NCBI RefSeq assembly: GCF_017562075.2
Contig: NC_054084.1
Span: 19,280,889 to 19,344,888, forward strand
Direction of reading: 5' to 3'
Origin: Anopheles merus
Taxonomy: Eukaryota; Arthropoda; Insecta; Diptera; Culicidae
DNA: 64,000 bases
The notes beneath the pieces were generated by a model that had not been told where the DNA came from, did not search any database, and worked only from the letters and a program-made list of their open reading frames with translations. Shown here in pieces: positions 51,001-63,472 of this stretch. Each line of letters begins with the position of its first letter. The first letter of the stretch is position 1. Position numbers and translations under genes: made by a program.

Positions 51001-53560
51001 ACAACGAGAAAGAATGAAACGACACAGCACACCAACAACAAAAACACACAGTTTTACAATACAAACGTCACAAACCGAATGCAACAAAGCGGGAGTGGGG
51101 GGAAAAACAGCAAAAAAAACACCCGGCGGTGGTACAGTTTTTGCCACAACCTACGACAACGCGTACCGACGTTGAGGTGCGCGCATCGTGAACGCGAATG
51201 CAGTTCGTGTGTGTCTCTCTCTCTCTATCTCGCTCGCTCTCTCGACTCAGCGCACCACCAAAACTACCACCCCCTCTCGGCAAAACATTTCCCACCCGTA
51301 ATGCATTTTGAATCTTCTCTCTCTCTCTCTCTTAATATCCTCTTCTTTCCTGCTACCCCACACGCTGGGGGCAAACCAATCGTTAAATGTTTTTGCGTTT
51401 TACTCATTTCACTCGTCACCATCAACCCCCTAGGGGAGATGGCCTTCTCCCGCCAACCTTCCCGGGGTTCCGCTACCCCCTCCTCCCCTTGCCGCATCTG
51501 TCTGCAGACGGAGACGTCGATGACTTCCCGCCAATGCAGTGCAACCCCCTTTGGCGGATTGTGTTGTTTTTGCGCTTCGTTTATGTGTAGACTCCCGCCA
51601 TTTGTTTTTTGTTTTGTTTTTTGCCTTTTTATGTCCTGACCGTATGTTTGGTGTGTGTGTGTGGTCTTGAACGAAGAGGAGGGAGCAGACATGCTAAATG
51701 TACCTATCCTACCTGCCATTAAGATCGATATTCAATGTTTGAACATACTGTGGTGGAGGTTACTGTACAGTCATTTCAATAAAAGTACCACCAACTCGCG
51801 TTTTTTTTTGTTATTTTAAAATATTTGTATAAATTTTTGATACATTTGATCGAAATTCACGCAAATTAAAATTTGAACAATCTATTTTTTGAAACAATAA
51901 AACTCTTCAGAAGATATACAAAATTCTTAAAACAAAGCAAAGAGACAAGCGAATGTTCTTAATTCATTTCGTAGCTTGTACCCTTCATTAATTAGACGGC
52001 TAATGTGCCATCCCCTAGCCAGAGCACTGGCACGAAACAAAGAGCCGAGCCAAATCAAACAGAACCTCCTCAAACCAGAACCGACCACGACGACCCCACA
52101 AGAACGCCAAATGGTTCCCATTACCGGCCGGAGACAGAGGCCAGACACACACACAGGGGAGGAAGCAGCAAACCACAAAAGGCAAGCGAAAGAAACCCAG
52201 CCAGCCAGCTTGCCCTCCTCGTTACCATTGTCTTACCAGCTGCGGCTGCATTTCGCATCAGTAGCAGCGCAAATTCACCCCCGAAAGATGCACATACACA
52301 CGCCTCATCTTCACCTTCTGGGGCGGCGGTTCTCGTTCGCTTCGCTGCCGAGTGTGGCAGGTGCCGACGAAGTGGGATCTCTTTTTTGCGAGGTGGAGCA
52401 CACACGCACGGCTCTTCTCGTTGGAATCGACAGCCTTCACCAGCGTTAAGTTGGAAGCAATTGGTCCTGTCACACACACACACACCCAGACAGACAATAT
52501 TTATGAGTCTTTGATCGCGCAAAAGAAAACAGATGATCCCCCCGATCGGCGAAAGAGAAGCAGAGCAGGACTTGCGCTGGGACAAACGCAAGTGGAAACG
52601 CAACAAAGAAAGGTTTTTGGGAACAGCTGCCGCTCGGTGTGAAGGAACTCGAACGGTGTTTGCAAACATTTGCCTCGTGGCTCGAAGCGAGGGAGCAAAA
52701 TGTTGACTGTATCCTGAAACTTAAGTTCAATCAAGTGGGAGGTAGGTTGAGAACAAACATTAAGCATAACACGAGAGATTTTGACTACGAGATGAGCGTA
52801 AATTATCTTCCTTTCCTATGAGTTCAAGAGTTTGTTATTCGGAGAAACGAAGAATTAATGTGAGAATGCATTCAAATACAAAAACAAAACAAAAAACGAA
52901 ATATTCATCATCGGATCTTCAACGTGAACACAGTCCCCTGAGTAATAGGGGACATAAATGAAACAAAAACAACAGTCATTAGGGCCGTATTAGTCGGTTA
53001 ATTTCAATTGTCAATTCATAAAAAAAAAACACTCAACCATGCAAAACTTCTCCTTTAAGCAATAAAATAAATCCATTTGAAAATAAATTAACACATCCAG
53101 AATTTTGGAATTAAATAAAATCATAAATGGTAAAAATAATGGCTCGCAACTGCACTTTTCGAGTGCAATACACTTAGAATTGTATCATAGTATGTTGTTT
53201 TCGAGCAGTTGCTATAAAATCGTATTTGCTCCTTTTTTCTAGAAGATTGTCTTTGAAAAAATCAATAGTTTTTTTACAGAGAAAGTATGAAGAGTTTCAG
53301 TATGAAAGTATGGAGCAACAAAAAAAAAAAAATAATCATCTAAAATCAATTAACAAATTTAATTACCATAACTTTACTACTTTCAAGTAAGACAATTATG
53401 AAATACTAACAAAAACAAACATGTTGGAACTTGCGCAACATCAAGAGTAATAAAACTATAATAGAAAATTCAACAACAAAATCGATTAAAGAGTATTTTT
53501 TACACATTTATGTCGGAAAGAAGTCCATTCTGATTAGCTCCAATTTTTTGTGGAATCGAT
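51001..53560. other. Non-coding: two GC-moderate blocks and AT-rich sequence
   Basis: GC-moderate sequence at 51001-51720 and 52001-52750 contains CT (51217-51243, 51315-51332) and CA (52471-52486) tracts. AT-rich sequence fills 51721-52000 and 52751-53560, the latter with a half-palindrome TTCGAGCAGTTGCT at 53199-53212. No exon is supported. Confidence 0.5.
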
Positions 53561-53565
53561 TACAG

Positions 53566-54050
53566 ATAGTAGGTTCGGAATCAATTTCGGAATCGGAATA
53601 GGATCCTGAATCAGAATCGGAATAGGCTCCTGAATCAGAATCGGAATAGGTTCCCGAATTGGAATCGGTTCCGCAATCTCCATGAGAATGGATCGTTTTG
53701 AAGTACATTTGGAGATCCACAGAAATCGGATTCAAAAATCAAAGGAACTAAACCTCCAATGCATGCTGCAATAACGCGATGAATGCTGTCAAAATGATTC
53801 CACTAGTTTTGTCCAAATGTACTGGATGATTCGATCCCTATTTAATAAGCCGCAACGGATCCAAATGTACTTCAAAACGGTCCATTAATATGGCGACTCC
53901 GGAGCCTATTCCGATTCCGGAGTCGATTCCGCTTCCGGAGCCGATTCCGCTTCCGGAGCCGATTACGATTCCGGAGACGATTCAAATTCCAATTCTGGAT
54001 TCGGAATCGGAATTGATTCCGGAAATTCCAAGTAGTTCCGATTCCGAGCT
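53566..54050. mobile_element. Foldback element: minisatellite arms plus a 30-bp inverted repeat
   Basis: The left arm holds three 24-bp units beginning ATCGGAATAGG (53592-53663). The right arm (about 53895-54050) holds the complementary sense as 18-bp units such as CGATTCCGCTTCCGGAGC. Inside them, 53687-53718 (core GATCGTTTTGAAGTACATTT) and 53857-53886 (core CCAAATGTACTTCAAAACGG) form an inverted repeat with one mismatch and a 2-bp indel. The spacer is about 138 bp. The symmetrical arrangement is that of a foldback or MITE-like element. The Ser/Asp-rich frame across the left arm is a by-product of the repeat. Confidence 0.6.
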
Positions 54051-55459
54051 CCCAACACTAGTGCCATAATTTCGAATTCATGTGACGTTTTGTGATAAAT
54101 AATACTTATTAGATGATTTAAAGTACACACAACCTCTCCAAAATTTTCCATAACGTGTATCAACTTGTATTTATGACAGAAGTCATACCACAATATCTTT
54201 AAAAGTAAAAAAAAACACACACAATTTAATTGCATCATTTGCCATAAAATTCGATTATATCTGCTCAAGCCCCCTTTATTTTTCTACACACACTTTATAA
54301 ATGCTTGTAAAAGCGGATAACAGGAACTTAACAGCTCTCTCCGCTGAATGCCGCACTATTTTAGTGACATTTAACACCGTTCTATTTCTAAACCCGTATC
54401 ACCATTCCCAGACTGCTGCAACGCAATGCACCGCGCCGTGTCCGTATAGCCTTCAGACGCTCGACGCTTGCAGTAGCGCGAGCGAAAAACAGCAAACCAA
54501 AACAAACTACCGCGAGAACGCAGCAATGGGAAGGGTGAGCGAGCGTAGGTAAAGGTACATTAGTAAACAACTTCCCGTCCCGTCGGGCCAACCTTCCTCC
54601 CGCCACCCCGTCGACATTCCCGCACTCCTCCAGCAGCAGTAGTAAAAAGCTAACCGGATGAAAGACCAAACCCAACGAAGAAAATGTTGAGTCTAACGCT
54701 AGGCTAGGGCTGATTACACTCGCTCTAGCCTCACTGCGCTGTACTTTCCGCTGTTCCCCCCTTCCGTACTCCCGGTACCATTTAGACGTCGCAGAAAAGT
54801 CGTTACTGTGTTTTTTTTTTACTTGTTATTTCTACCCACCCTAGCCCATGTTCTTCAAATAAATGCACCACAAAATGAAGCAAAATGCACACGGTCGCGC
54901 ACGCACGGGGCAGGGGGGGGGGGGGTGGAGCCAAGAGAGAGAGAGAGAGTGCATCATATTGATGGAATAAATATGCAACAAACTTCAAGGCAATCGTTGC
55001 CGCCGCCCAGCGCCTGGGAAGAGGGAAGCAGAGGCGCACAGCGGTGGCGCACACTAGTTCCTGCCCGAGGGAGCAGAACGAAGCAGAGCGAGGACGAGAG
55101 TGGTACAGGCAGGCACAAAATGAGCCGCCGAAAGGGGTGAAGGAAAGTGTGCACTGCTGTGCGCACACGATGTGCACACAGCCGTCGCAAAAACAAAACA
55201 AAATCCCTCCCTCCAGCCCCATCGCAGCGGTCACCACCGTCGGGCAGGTCGAGGTAATACCCCCCCTTGCTCTCCCGGCAGGAAGGAGGGCATCGGGTGG
55301 CGCTACACACACGGCGGCGGCAGCAGCGGCGGCTGCTGGTACAGAACCGAGAGTAAACAACGTCGTAAAAATACACTTCTACTACGAACGCAAGCGCGTT
55401 GCAATGCACATCGCGTTTGCACAATATTGCACACCGTTCGTGCTCTCTTTCTCTTGCTG

Positions 55460-55496
<37 letters not shown>

Positions 55497-56400
55497 CTCT
55501 TTCGTTTGCCTTCTAAAGTGCAGCAGTGCATCCGACATGCTGAGCGACGAAGGAGAAAGCGAGAGAGCATCCACGCCATGAAGACACAGAAAGGCCGTAG
55601 TAATAATGCGTAGTAACGGGTTCAAGGAAAGGAAAGAAGACGCAAAGAAGCGAAAAAGAAATGTAAATGTGTTGCATTAATAGACCCACTCACACACACA
55701 CACACACACACTGCTGCAATGTTGCAGGCCCAGGGATTTCATTCTCAAAGTGCACGCGAAAGCGCGCAAGTGTTGGTAGAAGTATATGTGCAGTGCATCC
55801 CTCTTTCACGAGGGTACTCTCTTGCAGTGCACTAATACTACTACTACGACTACTACAACTACTACTCAGACGATGATTACGTTTGCAGTATCAGGGAGCC
55901 CCCTAAAACGGGACACACTCACACAACTGTCTCACCCAAGTTGTACATTTAATTGATGCCAACGAGAAAAGGGGTGGAAAAAGGGGCATTACAGGTGCAC
56001 AAGAGGAGGTGGGGGTGGGGGACAATGCGGGAACGAGGGGTAAGGTAAAATTAAAAACATCGTCCAACTTGGCTGCACGTCATTACCGCTCTGCCCTCCT
56101 CTGCTCTCCAATCGCGATCCAGACGGAACCTGCCTCGGACGTGCATGTGTGTTTGTATTCGTTGGCCCACAAAGGCGGGGGGTACGATAAAGAAAAGAGA
56201 ATAAAATCGCTCGATGGTAGTCAGTGTGCTGCAGACGTTGTTACTGCGCTAGGATGCGGATCTAATGATGCACTCAAGGGATTTTAATTAATTGAACCGC
56301 CGCCACAATTACGGTTACGGTTCCGGAGGTTTCGCCAACTGCAAGCAAAGCGTATCGCGCGTACCTCCGTCTAGCTGGCAGAGGTAGAACTGGGTTGTGT
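54051..56400. other. Non-coding sequence with microsatellites
   Basis: AT-rich to about 54300, then GC-moderate. It carries a 13-base G run (54913-54925), (CT)n at 55463-55492, (CA)n at 55690-55711 and a degenerate CTA/CTACGA run at 55832-55866. No exon is supported. Confidence 0.55.
55463..55492. repeat. (CT)n microsatellite
   Basis: About fifteen CT dinucleotides followed by T4 and more CT. Confidence 0.9.
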
Positions 56401-57021
56401 CTGGGGTTTTTGAACGACAATTTTCAAAAATAGTTAGCAACGGACAGTTTTAAAGAATAATTATAACTTTATAATTAAGCTTTATTATTAGTTTGCTGAT
56501 AACCACAGCATTTTTTTTTCTCGTTTTGTGCACGATTTTATTGGCAAACAATCAAAAGCTTCCACACACAACATCAAACCATGTTGCTTCTCTTCTCGGC
56601 TAAATCTTTTGCACATATCTGGATCATGTATCTTTTTAGAAGCTTTTAAGGCACACTTTTTTTTATTTAATGGGTTAAGTATTGCTTTCATTATTTCGTA
56701 CGTAATTTTTGAGTTAAGTATTTTTGGGGTATAAGTTATAATTTATATTTTCCTTTTAAAAGTATGCCATCCCAGCCTTTAAGCATTTTTTGTACTTTTA
56801 TATTTTTAGCTATAGCCAAATATGAAAATTGCTCTAATTTTAAGGTTTTTCATTTATTAATAACAAGAAAGGTATTGAAAGTAGGGAAAAGTTATGAAAA
56901 AATAATAATAATAACAATAACAATGATAACAATAGTTATAATAATACTAAATAGAAAGAACTATAATAACAAATGTAGTTACAGTAATAATAATAATAAT
57001 AATGATGATCATAATAATGAA
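56401..57021. other. AT-rich island leading into AAT/purine repeats
   Basis: AT-rich sequence becoming AAT/AAC triplet-rich from 56900, with no coding signal. Confidence 0.55.
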
Positions 57022-57512
57022 AACAGAAAAAAGGATAAGAAAAAGAGTTGAAGAGGAAAGAAAAATATAATAAGAAGAAAAAGAAAAGAAGAAAAATAGA
57101 AGGAAAATAAGAAGAAAAATAAAAAATAAAAATAACAAGCAGGAGAAAAAGAAGAAGAACAAGAAGAAGAAATAATAACAATAAAATAAGAATAAAAATA
57201 AGAAGTAGAAGGATAATAAAACGAATAAAAATAAGAAGAGGAAGAATAAAAATGAGTTAAATAAAAAGAAGAAAAAAGAAAAAGAAGAAGAAGAAAAAGA
57301 AGATGATGATGATGAAGACGAAGAAAAGAAGAAGAAAAGGAAGAAGAAGAAGGAGAAGAAGATGATGATGATGAAGACGAAGAAAAGAAGAAGAAGAAGA
57401 AGAAGAAGAAGAAGAAGAAGAAGAAGAAGAAGAAGAAGAAGAAGAAGAAGAAGAAGAAGAAGAAGAAGAAGAAGAAGAAGAAGAAGAAGAAGAAGAAGAA
57501 GAAGAAGAAGAG
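57022..57512. repeat. Long purine-rich tract ending in (GAA)n
   Basis: Almost all plus-strand bases are A or G, with occasional T or C (AAT and GAT triplets). From 57385 to 57511 it is an uninterrupted GAA/AAG repeat of about 42 units. Polypurine mirror-symmetric tracts of this kind can form triplex (H-DNA). Confidence 0.9.
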
Positions 57513-58850
57513 TAATTTAATATTTTCGTCAATTTTTTTTTTTCATTATGTATATTCAATATTTGAAAACATTTAAAACGTTGACCACATTCCAATAAAG
57601 CTAAACATTACAACAAACTCATAAAAAATCACTCATATACGTGATACACAAACACTCATAATCAACAACCAACCAGTCTCAATGGTAAATAATATCACCC
57701 CATTAAAACGGGTTCGACTGCATTTCATTGGGTTCAATACATTCACCCGCTTGCCCCGCTCTCTGTTCCTCGCCTATCAAACGATCTTTACGCACGGTGG
57801 AAGAAAGGGTACCCTTTTTTTTTACACTGCACCCCAAAGGCATAACAATTCCAACTGTACTGGTTGTAACTATCTGCAGTCACTTTGTGTATGTGTTTTT
57901 TTCATTGCATTTTATCCCTCTGCAAAACCGGCCAGCATGCAAGTGCAATCCCCGAAGGTACCGAGGCCGCAAGGAGAGGAACAACCAACGTGTTGGATGA
58001 TAAGCAACCGTTTTAAAACGTGTTTAAAATTCGAAGCAGAACCCCCGGCCCTCACCACCCTCTGTGCCCCCATTCAGTAGAAAAGCCATAATAACGAAAC
58101 AAAAAAAAAACAGAATGCATCCAAAGTAAAGAACGATGCAAAACGTGCTAAGTATTACACCATCTTGCCTCGATCGAAAGCAACGCACACACACACACAC
58201 CGAGTGCGAGCGACCAGAGTGACAGAAAAGGACAGTGGTGGGTGGGAAGGAGCGATGAAGGAGGGCGACAGAAGGGAACACGAGTCCACTAAACGATTGT
58301 TTACGGTGAGGTTGCACATTTATCCATCGCGGGGTTTGTTTTTTTTTTCATTTTCGTTCGCCATGCCACCCCTTGGCACCGCCGAAGGCCTCGCCCACCC
58401 CCCTTCCAGCGCACACAATGGAAAGAAGGTCGAACGCAAACTTATCGAATGACAGCAAAACAACAACACCCCGCCCCTCCTTCCTCATACGCTTTCCTCC
58501 TTCAGCCGACCACTTTCGATTTGTTTTCGTTTGTGGCCCCTGCAAACACCACCACGTTGGCACCAAACGAATGGTAAGTAGCTTTGAATAATGCACAGCA
58601 CCAAGGAGGCAGATAGCGGACACAGTTGGGTTGCGTGAGCCCACACACACACACACACACGTGCGTGCGCCGGGGCAAAAATGCATTCCACGAGTTAGAA
58701 TGTAGCAAAAAGATAAAAAATACGCGCCACCACCATTACCGCCAGCATGTACTCGGGGGTTGGAGTTTAAAATGCGTTCAATAATTATTGAACGGTATGA
58801 TAATACGATTGACTTTTGCTTTAGGGACGGGTTGCGAACGGCGTTCGATT
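57513..58850. other. Non-coding, short AT-rich then GC-moderate block
   Basis: CA tracts at 58187-58200 and 58641-58661. No exon is supported. Confidence 0.55.
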
Positions 58851-59207
58851 ACCTTTGTAGCGCCACTTGAGCCACTTTTGTATTGGTTGGTTGGCTACGC
58901 TGCACTCTAAATGTTTAAAATAAATCATGAAACTTTAGCCAACAATACACGATCATGTGGATACATAATGAACAATATCTAGGAACTAATTTATTTTTAT
59001 TTATTTTTATGTCTTTTTCAGTTCATGTACAAATTTCACCACTGAGAAAATTTGACTTAAGTGAAAGGAAAGAGACCCTCTGAGAGGTCCAAATCATCTT
59101 TAAAGATATAAACAACAATATGCCACAATCAAATATCAATTTAAAAAAAAAAAAACAACCTATTTGGTGATTACCAAATGTTGCTTACCAAATCTTAAGA
59201 CCGGGTT
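58851..59207. other. AT-rich flank left of the SINE
   Basis: AT-rich non-coding sequence with a small imperfect palindrome ATTTGGTGATTACCAAAT at 59162-59179. Confidence 0.5.
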
Positions 59208-59400
59208 GGGGCGGTCCCATGGTACAGTCGTCATCTCGAACGACTCAATAACATACCCGTCATGGGTTCAAGCCTAGAATGGACCGTCCCCCCGTAGCAA
59301 AGATTGACTATCCGGCTACATGGTATTGAATTAAGTCACGAAAGCCTCTATAGGCCGGCATGTCCGCGTAGGACCAAATAGAAGAAGAAGAAGAAGAAGC
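59208..59400 (+). mobile_element. tRNA-derived SINE (SINE200-like)
   Basis: It has an internal pol III promoter: A box TGGTACAGTCG (59220-59230) and a consensus B box GGTTCAAGCC (59265-59274). It ends in a (GAA)6 tail (59381-59399). The head GGGGCGGTCCCATGGTACAG and the layout resemble the SINE200 family described from Anopheles gambiae. The 7-bp sequence CCGGGTT directly precedes (59201-59207) and follows (59401-59407) the element, a target-site duplication that fixes both ends. The element is complete and, with an intact duplication, probably not very old. Confidence 0.85.
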
Positions 59401-59740
59401 CCGGGTTACTACCAGGGTGTAAGTGAACGTGAAATTTTTTACTTGAACATTTTTGTACTATATTTCATTAAATATTTATCAGAATATTGCTTATCGTACA
59501 TCAACAGAAACAATATTCAATTCCCCAACTTTGTTCATGGTTAAAGAACAATGGTCAGCAGGCAATCACAAGGAAACGCATTTAATTCATTATTTAAATA
59601 TAGTTTAGCTAAATAGATGAGGAATTGGACATCCTTTCTTTTGCTGTACGATAAGCCATATTCTGATGAATATTTAATGAAATATAGCGAAAACAATAAA
59701 CAACATTTCTTTCCTTCACTTTCATGCAAAGTTTAAAGCG
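59401..59740. repeat. Large imperfect inverted repeat (hairpin-forming)
   Basis: 59458-59504 and 59641-59687 are reverse complements with three mismatches in 47 bases (cores CTATATTTCATTAAATATT and, inverted, AATATTTAATGAAATATAG). Weaker matching goes on outwards on both sides (AAGTGAA...) and inwards (CAATTCC), giving arms of roughly 100 bp around an unpaired centre. It is probably a palindromic MITE. It begins right beside the SINE, which appears to have inserted next to or into it. Confidence 0.7.
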
Positions 59741-60450
59741 ACCTTAACCTTTAATTGCAGGTGCTTTAAATGCAACGTTTTGTAGCTCACTTATATAATG
59801 TTAAAATTAAATAACTTAACTTGGAAACTCGTGACAGATAAATCAATGTATCACAAACTAATATTAAAAATAAATCATAAAAAAAGCGCACTCTAAATCA
59901 AAGTACAAAATTATAAAAATGGTTGATTGTAACAATTAGTTTTCATAATATTTCAAATAAATTTGTATCTAGAGTTTTACTTTTAACAGAACTTTAACCA
60001 TAAAAAATTTATTAAAAATTGCAGACTTGATGACGATTAAATTAATTTTTCACTAAACTAAAATTAAACAAGATTTGTGTTAAGGTAATACAGAGTTTTT
60101 TCCGACGATTATGAGAGACTTCTCGAATGTTCTTACTTAAATTTAATTGAAGTCTCACGATGTATCATTGCACGGTTTTCAAAATGCATTAAATTGCTCC
60201 CCCGATTTCTGGACTGTTTCCCTATACTGAGGGTGACACATTCAGAAATACTTGTGAAATTGTCTATACGACTATACGACAAGAAAAAATTTAAAAATCC
60301 AAAAATAGTTAGAAATCATTAAAAAAGAAATGAAAAACTAAAAATTTAGAAAATCCAGTAAAAACTGGAAAATTCTGCAGAAACTTGATACAATGACAGA
60401 AAATAATTCATTCCAATGCATCAGCAATTTGAAATATCTAATAGATTATA
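59741..60450. other. AT-rich island
   Basis: Very AT-rich, no coding signal and no recognised element. Confidence 0.5.
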
Positions 60451-61046
60451 TGGAGGGACACTGTTATCAATTACCGCCAGTACCGTTCCTTGCCCATGAT
60501 TTTCAAAACATTCCCACCTTCGTTTGTTTCTAACTGTAAAGCCAAATCAATTGGTTGCACTACCAATGGTGATGTTGAGATGAAAATTATAAAATCAAAT
60601 AATCTTCTAGTTTCGGTGCCCCTCAAGCTCCCAACCCTTTCCGGAGTGGAAATGGTTGGAAAATGGTTGACGTTTTCCATTCCCCCACATACCGAAAACA
60701 AACACCAATAACAACAACACACGCCCGAAAGCCTTCGCCTGACGCAACCGCCCTTCACACACATTCGCCACAACCTTTCCTCCCCCCCCCCCCCCCTCAC
60801 TGTCTAGATCGCCCTTCCGTCCCTCACGGCGACCCCTTTCATCCGGCAAAGTAAAGGACCGGGCCTGGTAGGGTGGAGGGAGAGAGCGAGAGAGGGAAGA
60901 AAACAACAACAAAAAAACGGTTCGGTTGCTATCGATTCGCGAGCTTTGGAACGCGCAAGGAAGAGCGGTGGCAGCGACGGCTGGCTTCTTTTAAAAAAGC
61001 GTGTCAAGTTTTTGTTTTGCACACAGCACCACCCCCGAAGCCTCCA

Positions 61047-61067
61047 CCCCCCCCCCCCCCCCCCCCC
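61047..61067. repeat. Poly-C run of 21
   Basis: An unbroken run of C (G on the minus strand), with further C-rich sequence following. Homopolymer length may be an assembly artefact. Confidence 0.85.
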
Positions 61068-63432
61068 ACCCACCTTTTTGCTTTACCTTCCACCCTTCGG
61101 ATAGATACGCTGTGTTTCGCTTTTGCCCAGTTGTTTCGTAACAAAAACATACACACACGCGCACACACAGACACAAACACCCGTAGGGAAAAGGTACAGC
61201 AGCGCGCGAACGGGCACAACGCGGAATCAAAACAAAACATTGCACTCGCGCCACACACACTGTGTCGCGCGCGCTCATATACAATCAAACGCTCTCACAC
61301 ACATACAGCGACAGATAGGCGCGCCCTGTGATCGCAGCAGCAGTATTTCATTCATACGAGCGCCTGCGCACCCCGCAGCACACCAGCCAACGGTACTTTC
61401 TGGTGGAGAGGACTTTCCAACATTCCGACGTAATAAAAGCGAAACACGCAGAGCGAACCCAAACAAAACTGTACACACAGCTTGGTGCTATACACTCACA
61501 CACATGTAGAGCAGATTGTGAGAGGAAAATATTGAAACAAGATAAAATATCTATAATAAAAACGATTAAACACTCTTTTAGAACTGTATTACACTTTTGC
61601 TCTTGTACACGCACGCACGCAACGATGAAAAAAGGAAACAAAACAAACCCAAGCTCACGCACACCTAGACAGTGCACGAATTTCACAACTTTTCTCCATT
61701 TCGTGATAATGAAGGGATTTAGAAAAGAGGAACACCAGCATTGTGTCTGTGTGCGTGTGCGGGCGCGCATTTGTTGGCTACATGATAAAATTAAATAAAA
61801 AAGCACACGAAGGTATAACAACAGGAAACACACATTGTGCAATTGTGTATGTCGTCACAAAAAAATATGGTACACACAGCAGGGAAACCCCCCGCTCCCA
61901 ACAAGGCTGCCCTCAAAGCAGCCATAGCAACGCTGCAGCGCCGACACCACCTTGCGCCACCTTCGAAAAAGGGGGCGCGAAGAAGAGGAGACAGAAACGA
62001 ACGCTTACCAACCTGTTAGGGAAGCGGGGGGGGGGGGGGAGGAGACGTGGGGAGGACGCTGCACCTGCTACTACGATGATGATGATGATGATGCTGCTGC
62101 TGTTATGTTTCGGTTCGTTCGTTGATGGTGTTTTGAAGGGTTTTGAGCGAAAGCAGCACAATCATGCTTTGAGAGAATGATGTGAGTGTGAGCGAGCGAG
62201 CGAGAGCCAGAGAGGCTGATGGTTGAGGTCGTGGCAAGGCTGCTGCTGCTCTGGGCGCCGCTCAACACACACACACACACACGCACGAAAGGCGGAAAAA
62301 AGATGGTGCTGTGTGGCTCCTCTGCCCCAGTGCGTATCAGCTTCGAAATCGCGGGCTCACACACAACACAACCCGAATGGATCCCAAAACAACAACAAAA
62401 CAACAGGGCACCCTAAGGGCCAAGGGTGAAATAGAAGAGAACGAGCAAAGGGAGCAAAGAGAGCTTTTTTCATATGTTTTTGGATGGTTAAAACAAACCC
62501 ATGTAAATTTGCAGCTTAAATGTAAAAACAACACGACGACTGCTGCTGTGGCGGAGCGCTGCCTCAGAGCAAGTGTGTACGTGCGCGCGCGAGAAAGAGA
62601 CGGGTAGAAGGAGAGCAACAAAAATGGCGATATTCGATCTCGTGTCTGTGGCGCGCGCGTCTCGCCACGAACGAGAAGCCATTTCGTATCCACCACACAC
62701 TCGCACACAGAAAAAAAAAAAACGATTGCCATTCTAATCACGACGAACAGTTTGTACGATTATTTTCTAACCTTAAAAAAGAGTCACTTTTCATGAGACA
62801 AAAATATCTTTTTAGTGGCAAAAGTAGCCAAAACATGTTGTTTCAATCGATTGTTTACCACCGCGGATGCTGGCTTAGATTGAACACACACACACACACA
62901 CACATACACATTTACACAGCGCTTCACAAACACACACATATACAGGTTGAAAAATAGGCACCGAAACAAAATAAAACACACAAAACCCGCTCGGTGTGGT
63001 GCATTGGCTTGTTTTCTATTATTTCCCTGCGTCTTCTTCTAATCTCCTATACACACACACGCACACCCTCACGAGCATGCCATGTATCGTCAAGCACACA
63101 CACAAACACACACGGGACGGCTTTTCCTGGAACGGAGGAGGAGAGGCTCATCCTTTTGTGCTGCCGAGAATTCCGAGAAATCCGTCAACGCGCCACGACG
63201 CGACTGCTTTGATGACGCGCTGCCCAGACCAGACCAGACACCCCACACCCCAAACACCGTGTGTGTGTTGTTTATGATCGCTATCTCGTTGTGTTGGGGG
63301 GTGAAGAGTAGCCTGGACGTATGTGTGCACCGTTCCGTTCCCGTTTTCCATACACCTTGTGCACTGTTTGATTGCTTGTTTGTGTTTTTCTATTGTTATC
63401 CATTCCATAATCGGACATTTTTGTTTACCATG

Positions 63433-63433
<1 letters not shown>

Positions 63434-63468
<35 letters not shown>
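63434..63468. repeat. (CA)n microsatellite
   Basis: About seventeen uninterrupted CA dinucleotides. Confidence 0.95.

Positions 63469-63472
<4 letters not shown>

Noticed and set aside
53508..53735. Ser/Asp-rich minus-strand open frame
   Set aside because: It is the translation of the 24-bp minisatellite units in the foldback arm.
57257..57595. Poly-Ser open frame
   Set aside because: It is the antisense translation of the (GAA)n microsatellite.
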